Source: Terriglobales bacterium (lineage in GTDB: Bacteria > Acidobacteriota > Terriglobia > Terriglobales > Acidobacteriaceae). From it: DNA of 64,000 nucleotides. The position numbers and the translations under genes were made by a program. Of this stretch, positions 59,665 through 64,000 are shown one piece after another. The notes under the pieces are model-generated. The model saw only the letters and a list, made by a program, of their open reading frames with translations. It ran no database searches and was not told the origin of the DNA. The stretch spans positions 62,001 to 126,000 of the forward strand of contig JAICSO010000005.1 of the NCBI GenBank assembly GCA_025936825.1. The letters are read 5' to 3'. Numbering within the stretch: the stretch's first letter is position 1; the number at the start of each line of letters is the position of its first letter.

Positions 59665-62619
59665 ATGCGTCTGCTCAACCTCACACTGCTGTCGATGGTC
59701 CTCTCGGCCACGCTTTGGGCCCAGACAAAATCCAGCGTGGAGAAGCAGCCTTCCTATCAGGGGCAAAAGGTAGGTTCGATCGAGCTGAGTGCCAATCCCA
59801 AAATCAACGTGGAACAGTACCGCTCGCTGGTTGTGCAGAAAGCGGGTGAGCCTTACTCCGACAAAGCTATTCAGGACAGTATCCAGGCGCTGCAGGCGAG
59901 CAACGCATTCGCTAAAGTAGACCTCAAGGTGGTTCCGGACCCAGCCGGCCTGAAACTCACTTTCATCCTGCAGCCTGCCTACTACATCGGGCTGATCCAA
60001 TTCCCCGGCGCAGTAAAGCGATTCACCTACGCGCGACTTTTGCAGGCGGTGGACCTGCCCGACCAAAACGTGTATCAGCAATCGCAGATGCCTAAAGCGG
60101 AGGTCGCTCTGCACAAATTGTTCGAGAGCTACGGATATTTCCAGGCGAAAGTGCAGACAGAAGTACAGAACGACGACGTCAACCAGTTAGCAAATATTGT
60201 GTTTCACGTTCAGTTGGGGAAGCACGCCGGCATTGGGAAAGTCGACATCACCGGGCCTCCAGCTTCGGAGGACCGAAAGTTGGAACACACAGTGCGCTCG
60301 TTGCGTGCACGGTTCACTGGCGGACTACTCAAGCCCGGGAAGGGTTACACCCCGACACGATTGAAATCGGCGGTCGCGCTGATCAAGCGCGAACTGGGGA
60401 AAGAGCATCACCCCGCAAGCACGGTGAAGGTGAACCCGCCGACGTATCACGCGGACACGAATCGTGCGGACATCTCGATCTCTGTCGATACCGGGCCGGT
60501 CGTTGACATCAAGGTTGTCGGCGCACGGCTCTCGTGGATTCCATTCCTATCGAGCCGCCGCCAGAAGCAGTTGATCCCAATTTATGAGGAAAACTCGATT
60601 GACCCGGACCTGGTCGCAGAAGGTCAACGCAGCCTGGCGAATTACTTCCAGCAGAAAGGCTACTTCGACGTAAAGGTCCACACCAACTTCCAGCAACAGA
60701 ACGGCAAGGTGCTCCTCGTATACACGATCGACAAGGGCAAAAAGCACTACGTCGCAGATATTTCGTTTCGCGGGAACCACCACATTGATAGCAGCGATTT
60801 GAAAGCTATGGCGGCGGTGAGGCAGAAAACCACCTGGATGCTGATGTTTTCGCACGGGAAATTCAGCCAGAAATTACTTCGCGACAGCGTGAAAGGGATT
60901 GAAGGTCTTTACAAAGAGCACGGGTTTGAAGACGTGAAAGTCACGCCCGACGTGGTGGACCGCGAGCCGAAGATTTACGTCACCTTCAATGTTGCCGAGG
61001 GAGATCGAACCATCGTGAGCTCGCTCAAGGTCAGCGGCAACCAGGCGCTTTCGACTAACCAACTCCGTCCCAAAACAGGGTTCGAATTGGAGGAAGGTAA
61101 GCCGTTCTCGCCCAAGAGCATGTCGGATGATCGCAACAATATTGCCGCGAAATATCTGGATCGCGGTTATCTGAATTCAGACGTGAAGACGATCGTTTCG
61201 CGGCATCCGGACGACCCGCACCAGGTGGATGTCACCTATCAGATTACCGAGGACCAGCAGGTGCGCATCAGCAAAGTGCTTTACATGGGACAAAAGCACA
61301 CCAAGCTCGACTTGATTAACATGAGCACCAACATGGGTCCTGAGCAGCCGCTCAGTGAAGGGAAACTGCTGCAGGCGGAAAGCGAACTTTACAACCTCGG
61401 CATATTCGACTGGGCTAGCGTCGGTCCGCGGCGGCAGATCACAACCCAGCCCCAGGAAGAAACTCTGGTAAAGGTGCACGAGTCGAAGCGCAATACTATC
61501 ACCTACGGCTTTGGCATGGAGATTTCGCGACGCGGTGGAAATATCCCCGCCGGAACGGTTGCAGTTCCCGGCCTGCCAACTGTCAATACGAAGGGAGTCA
61601 ATCTTTTCCCGAGTGAAAAAACCTTCGTGAGCCCTCGTGGATCGATTGAATTCACGCGGCGTAACATGCGCGGCGAAGGAGAGACGGCTGCAGTATCGCT
61701 TCTCGTAGCCCGTCTGGATCAGCGATTCCTGTTCACCTACACCGATCCCCATTTCCGGCGCTCCAGTTGGCAGGCGCTCACAAGCCTTTCAGGAGAGCGG
61801 AACAGTGAGAACCCGCTTTTCATTGCTGAACTGGAGGACGCCTCGCTGGAATTTCAGCGCTACTTGGATCGCTTAAAGACGCTGCAATTTCAAGTGAGAT
61901 ACGACTTTAATCACACGCTGCTGAGCCAGGTGCTCGTGCCGCAGTTGGTGCTGCCGTCTGACCGCAATGTGAAGCTGTCGTACGTTTCAGGAACGATCAT
62001 TCGCGACACACGCGACAAGCCGCTCGATGCGCATCACGGTATTTTCCAAACCGTCGATCTGCGGATCGTCCCGACTGCTTTCGGGTCAAGCGCGAACTTT
62101 ACGCGCCTGCTCACACAAAATGCGTACTACAAGCCTCTGCCTGCGGGTATTGTTTTCGCGAACAGCATTCGCCTCGGGTTGGCAGCTCCGTTCTCGAACA
62201 GCAATGTTCCTACCAGTGAGAGATTCTTTGCCGGCGGCGGGACCACTCTGCGCGGGTTCCCCATCAACGAGGCCGGCCCCATCCGGCAAGTCCCGTTCTG
62301 TCCTCCTGGACAGAGTACGGGTTGTCCCTTGGTTCCCGTTCCCGTGGGAGGAAATCAGCTGTTTATTTTCAACTCAGAGTTGCGCTATCCCATTCCCATC
62401 ATGAACAACCTGGGAGGCGTGGTTTTTTACGATGGTGGAAACGTTTACCGCCGCATCAACTTCGCAGACTTCATGCGCAACTACAGCAACACGGTGGGAA
62501 TCGGGCTGAGGTATTCCACGCCCATCGGCCCGATACGTATTGACATCGGGCGGAACCTGAATCCTCCCCCTGGCATCAGCGCAACTCAATTCTTCATCAC
62601 ACTTGGGCAAGCATTCTAG
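59665..62619 (+). CDS. Omp85-family outer-membrane protein (BamA/TamA type)
   Basis: 984 residues from the ATG at 59665. Signal peptide 1-19 (LTLLSMVLSATLWA). Residues ~35-560 form a series of POTRA-like domains (KAIQDSIQALQASNAFAKVD, FDVKVHTNFQQQNGKVLLVY, HYVADISFRGNHHIDSSDL, TIVSSLKVSGNQALSTNQLR, VRISKVLYMGQKHTKLDLIN). The C-terminal ~400 residues are the beta barrel, with RFFAGGGTTLRGFPI near residue 860 (the Omp85 RGF motif), GPIRIDIGRNLN and a final Phe. It inserts or assembles proteins in the outer membrane. The TamB/AsmA-like gene follows, so a TamA-like role is as likely as BamA. Confidence 0.93.
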   Translation: MRLLNLTLLSMVLSATLWAQTKSSVEKQPSYQGQKVGSIELSANPKINVEQYRSLVVQKAGEPYSDKAIQDSIQALQASNAFAKVDLKVVPDPAGLKLTFILQPAYYIGLIQFPGAVKRFTYARLLQAVDLPDQNVYQQSQMPKAEVALHKLFESYGYFQAKVQTEVQNDDVNQLANIVFHVQLGKHAGIGKVDITGPPASEDRKLEHTVRSLRARFTGGLLKPGKGYTPTRLKSAVALIKRELGKEHHPASTVKVNPPTYHADTNRADISISVDTGPVVDIKVVGARLSWIPFLSSRRQKQLIPIYEENSIDPDLVAEGQRSLANYFQQKGYFDVKVHTNFQQQNGKVLLVYTIDKGKKHYVADISFRGNHHIDSSDLKAMAAVRQKTTWMLMFSHGKFSQKLLRDSVKGIEGLYKEHGFEDVKVTPDVVDREPKIYVTFNVAEGDRTIVSSLKVSGNQALSTNQLRPKTGFELEEGKPFSPKSMSDDRNNIAAKYLDRGYLNSDVKTIVSRHPDDPHQVDVTYQITEDQQVRISKVLYMGQKHTKLDLINMSTNMGPEQPLSEGKLLQAESELYNLGIFDWASVGPRRQITTQPQEETLVKVHESKRNTITYGFGMEISRRGGNIPAGTVAVPGLPTVNTKGVNLFPSEKTFVSPRGSIEFTRRNMRGEGETAAVSLLVARLDQRFLFTYTDPHFRRSSWQALTSLSGERNSENPLFIAELEDASLEFQRYLDRLKTLQFQVRYDFNHTLLSQVLVPQLVLPSDRNVKLSYVSGTIIRDTRDKPLDAHHGIFQTVDLRIVPTAFGSSANFTRLLTQNAYYKPLPAGIVFANSIRLGLAAPFSNSNVPTSERFFAGGGTTLRGFPINEAGPIRQVPFCPPGQSTGCPLVPVPVGGNQLFIFNSELRYPIPIMNNLGGVVFYDGGNVYRRINFADFMRNYSNTVGIGLRYSTPIGPIRIDIGRNLNPPPGISATQFFITLGQAF

Positions 62620-62635
62620 GTGTGAGCAGGTCACT

Positions 62636-64000
62636 ATGGCGCAGTGGAGAAAAATCGTCGGCTGGACGGCAATTGGGATCGGCGCGCTGGTTCTATTCCT
62701 CATCGTCGGGGGAATTCTGCTGCTGAAAAGCGGCTCATTTCACCGGTACCTCCTCGCCAAAATTGTCGAACAGGCCAGCAAGAGCACAGGTGCCAGAGTC
62801 GAGCTGCAGAATTTTGACTTCCATATTCGAAGCCTCACCGCGGACATTTATGGGTTAACGATCCACGGCAAAGAGGCTGCCGACGAGAGGCCCCTGCTCA
62901 CCATTGAGAAGGCGAAGGCCAGTGTGCGGATTATTTCCTTGCTGCACATGAAGGTGAACCTGAGCGACTTGGTCATCGAGCGGCCCGTGGTCAATCTGAC
63001 TGTTAACAAGCAGGGGGAGTCGAACCTGCCACAGCCGCCACCGTCGAACAAGAAATCAAATACGAACATTTTCGATTTGGCTGTCGGGCACGTGTTGCTC
63101 ACGAACGGCGAGATTTACGCGCGGGACCGCAAGATTCCCGTGGACGCAAACTTATTCGGTTTGCAGACTGAGGTCTCCTTTTCACAAATCGAACAAAAGT
63201 ACAGCGGCACTCTCAGCTACAAAAATGGGACGATCTACTACGCGGGGCTCAAACCGCTGCCACACTCGCTCAATGCGAAATTTGATATCAGTCCTACCGA
63301 AGCTAATTTGAATCCGCTGGTGCTGCGCCTTGGCGGGTCGAAGGTGACGTTGTCGACCAATGTCCGGGATTACAGCAGCACGCCCGTGGCTAGTGGGAAG
63401 TACGACGTCGTGCTGCATACGGACGACTTCGCAGGTCTTTCGTCTGCGAGCACTTCTGGCGACGTGCGACTGGCAGGAACGCTGAACTATCGCGATGTGG
63501 CGAATCAGCCAATGCTGCGCAATGCCAAGTTGAATGGCAGTCTCGACAGCAATGGGCTGGCGGTGCTCACACAACAGGCTGTTGTGAAAATCCAGAAGCT
63601 TTCCGGTCGATATCAACTGGCAAACGGGAACTTCCAGGCCGAAGGCTTCGCCTTCAACATGCTGAACGGCACGGTGAAGGCGGATGGAGAAGTGTTGCAC
63701 CTCGACGCAACGCCTGAATCGAAGTTCCACATTGGGGTATCCGACGTTTCTCTGCAGGCACTCAAGGCATCGCTGCGCGGATACTCGAACCAGCAGGTAC
63801 CGGTGACGGGGAACCTGAGCGCGCAAGCGGATGCCCAGTGGAAAGGCAGCATAGCAAACTTGCGGGCGTCGTCGAACATCCAGATGCGCGGTGCAGTAAT
63901 CGCCGCGAATAAAGAGCGCACAGACCGATTCCCGTTGAATGCTGACGTGAGGGTGAATTACGACGGACCGCGAAATCTGATCACGGTACCGACTGCCAAC
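62636..64000 (+). CDS. TamB/AsmA-like protein, N-terminal part (3' partial)
   Basis: The frame opens at the ATG at 62636 and stays open to the window end (455 codons seen). One membrane helix lies at ~9-31 (WTAIGIGALVLFLIVGGILL). It is followed by LLAKIVEQASKSTGARVELQ, FDFHIRSLTADIYGLTIHGK and MKVNLSDLVIERPVVNLTVN, the AsmA/TamB N-terminal pattern (SALTADIYGLTIHG-like strands repeated), then long beta-rich repeats (TLSYKNGTIYYAG, LNYRDVANQPMLRNAKLNGS). It would be an inner-membrane-anchored periplasmic bridge. With the Omp85 gene 16 bp upstream it forms a TamA/TamB-type unit. C-terminus not visible. Confidence 0.82.
   Translation, partial: MAQWRKIVGWTAIGIGALVLFLIVGGILLLKSGSFHRYLLAKIVEQASKSTGARVELQNFDFHIRSLTADIYGLTIHGKEAADERPLLTIEKAKASVRIISLLHMKVNLSDLVIERPVVNLTVNKQGESNLPQPPPSNKKSNTNIFDLAVGHVLLTNGEIYARDRKIPVDANLFGLQTEVSFSQIEQKYSGTLSYKNGTIYYAGLKPLPHSLNAKFDISPTEANLNPLVLRLGGSKVTLSTNVRDYSSTPVASGKYDVVLHTDDFAGLSSASTSGDVRLAGTLNYRDVANQPMLRNAKLNGSLDSNGLAVLTQQAVVKIQKLSGRYQLANGNFQAEGFAFNMLNGTVKADGEVLHLDATPESKFHIGVSDVSLQALKASLRGYSNQQVPVTGNLSAQADAQWKGSIANLRASSNIQMRGAVIAANKERTDRFPLNADVRVNYDGPRNLITVPTAN

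Noticed and set aside
1-64000. Prophage, toxin-antitoxin or antiphage defence system in the window
   Set aside because: No integrase, capsid, restriction, nuclease-effector or toxin pair was recognised; the only mobile unit supported is the RAYT element.

Overview
The window reads as a chromosomal segment of a soil-type Acidobacteriota (Terriglobia, Koribacter-like). This is inferred from gene content: many secreted carboxypeptidase-regulatory, Ig-like and aromatic-repeat proteins, TPR-secretins with pseudopilins, a DUF2277 protein, MacB-type permease pairs, a RAYT transposase and many intergenic palindromes. It is not from a marker gene. Base composition looks even (G+C rich), and I see no prophage, plasmid or CRISPR locus. 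The first gene lacks its start and the last lacks its end because the window cuts them.

Layout. 1-6.6 kb: end of an FG-GAP/Ig secreted protein, an enoyl-ACP-reductase-like SDR without the usual active-site Tyr, an FAD ferredoxin-reductase-type enzyme, a WxPGxW-repeat secreted protein, and two abutting MacB-like permeases. 6.7-18.2 kb: secreted and membrane proteins of unknown role, a membrane sulfatase/phosphotransferase-type protein, DUF1810, a J-domain remnant, a PDZ protein, a carboxypeptidase-regulatory protein and DUF2277. 18.2-26.6 kb: core metabolism (NAD+ synthetase, aspartate decarboxylase, citrate synthase) mixed with a DsbA-like protein, a TPR-secretin and a FecR protein. 26.9-29.3 kb: a REP-associated tyrosine transposase (RAYT) between two direct copies of a 120-bp double-hairpin repeat, next to smpB. 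29.5-33 kb: a secretin with a C-terminal cohesin-like domain and two pseudopilins. 33.2-39.2 kb: urocanate hydratase, tRNA-Arg, a laminin-G-like secreted protein, a SIMPL protein and a GH74 xyloglucanase-type enzyme. 39.4-45.5 kb: a copper P-type ATPase with four N-terminal cysteine modules, a divergent mini-HMA protein, a DUF421 protein whose ribosome site lies in a hairpin, and DNA polymerase X. 45.6-54.5 kb: a thioredoxin-like protein, a REC-PilZ-PilZ protein, a pseudo-receiver, GH15, DUF72, a DUF6496 H1-like protein and an SDR. 54.6-59.4 kb: a translationally coupled five-gene glycoconjugate operon. 59.7-64 kb: an Omp85 (BamA/TamA-type) protein followed by the start of a TamB/AsmA-like protein.

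How genes work together. The five-gene operon (CgeB-type glycosyltransferase, nucleotidyltransferase, PIG-L deacetylase, GT4, BioF2/CelD-type GNAT) has the parts for making an N-acylated amino-sugar conjugate of unknown structure. It is the best candidate for an undescribed pathway here. The Omp85/TamB pair should serve outer-membrane assembly. The secretin/pseudopilin group looks like a type II secretion or type IV pilus-derived module whose ATPase and inner-membrane parts are elsewhere.

Intergenic DNA is rich in structured repeats: the RAYT-flanking units, a roughly 55-bp dispersed repeat in three copies, at least five palindromes with long arms, and hairpins next to start codons. All functional names rest on reading translated motifs by eye; no database search was run.
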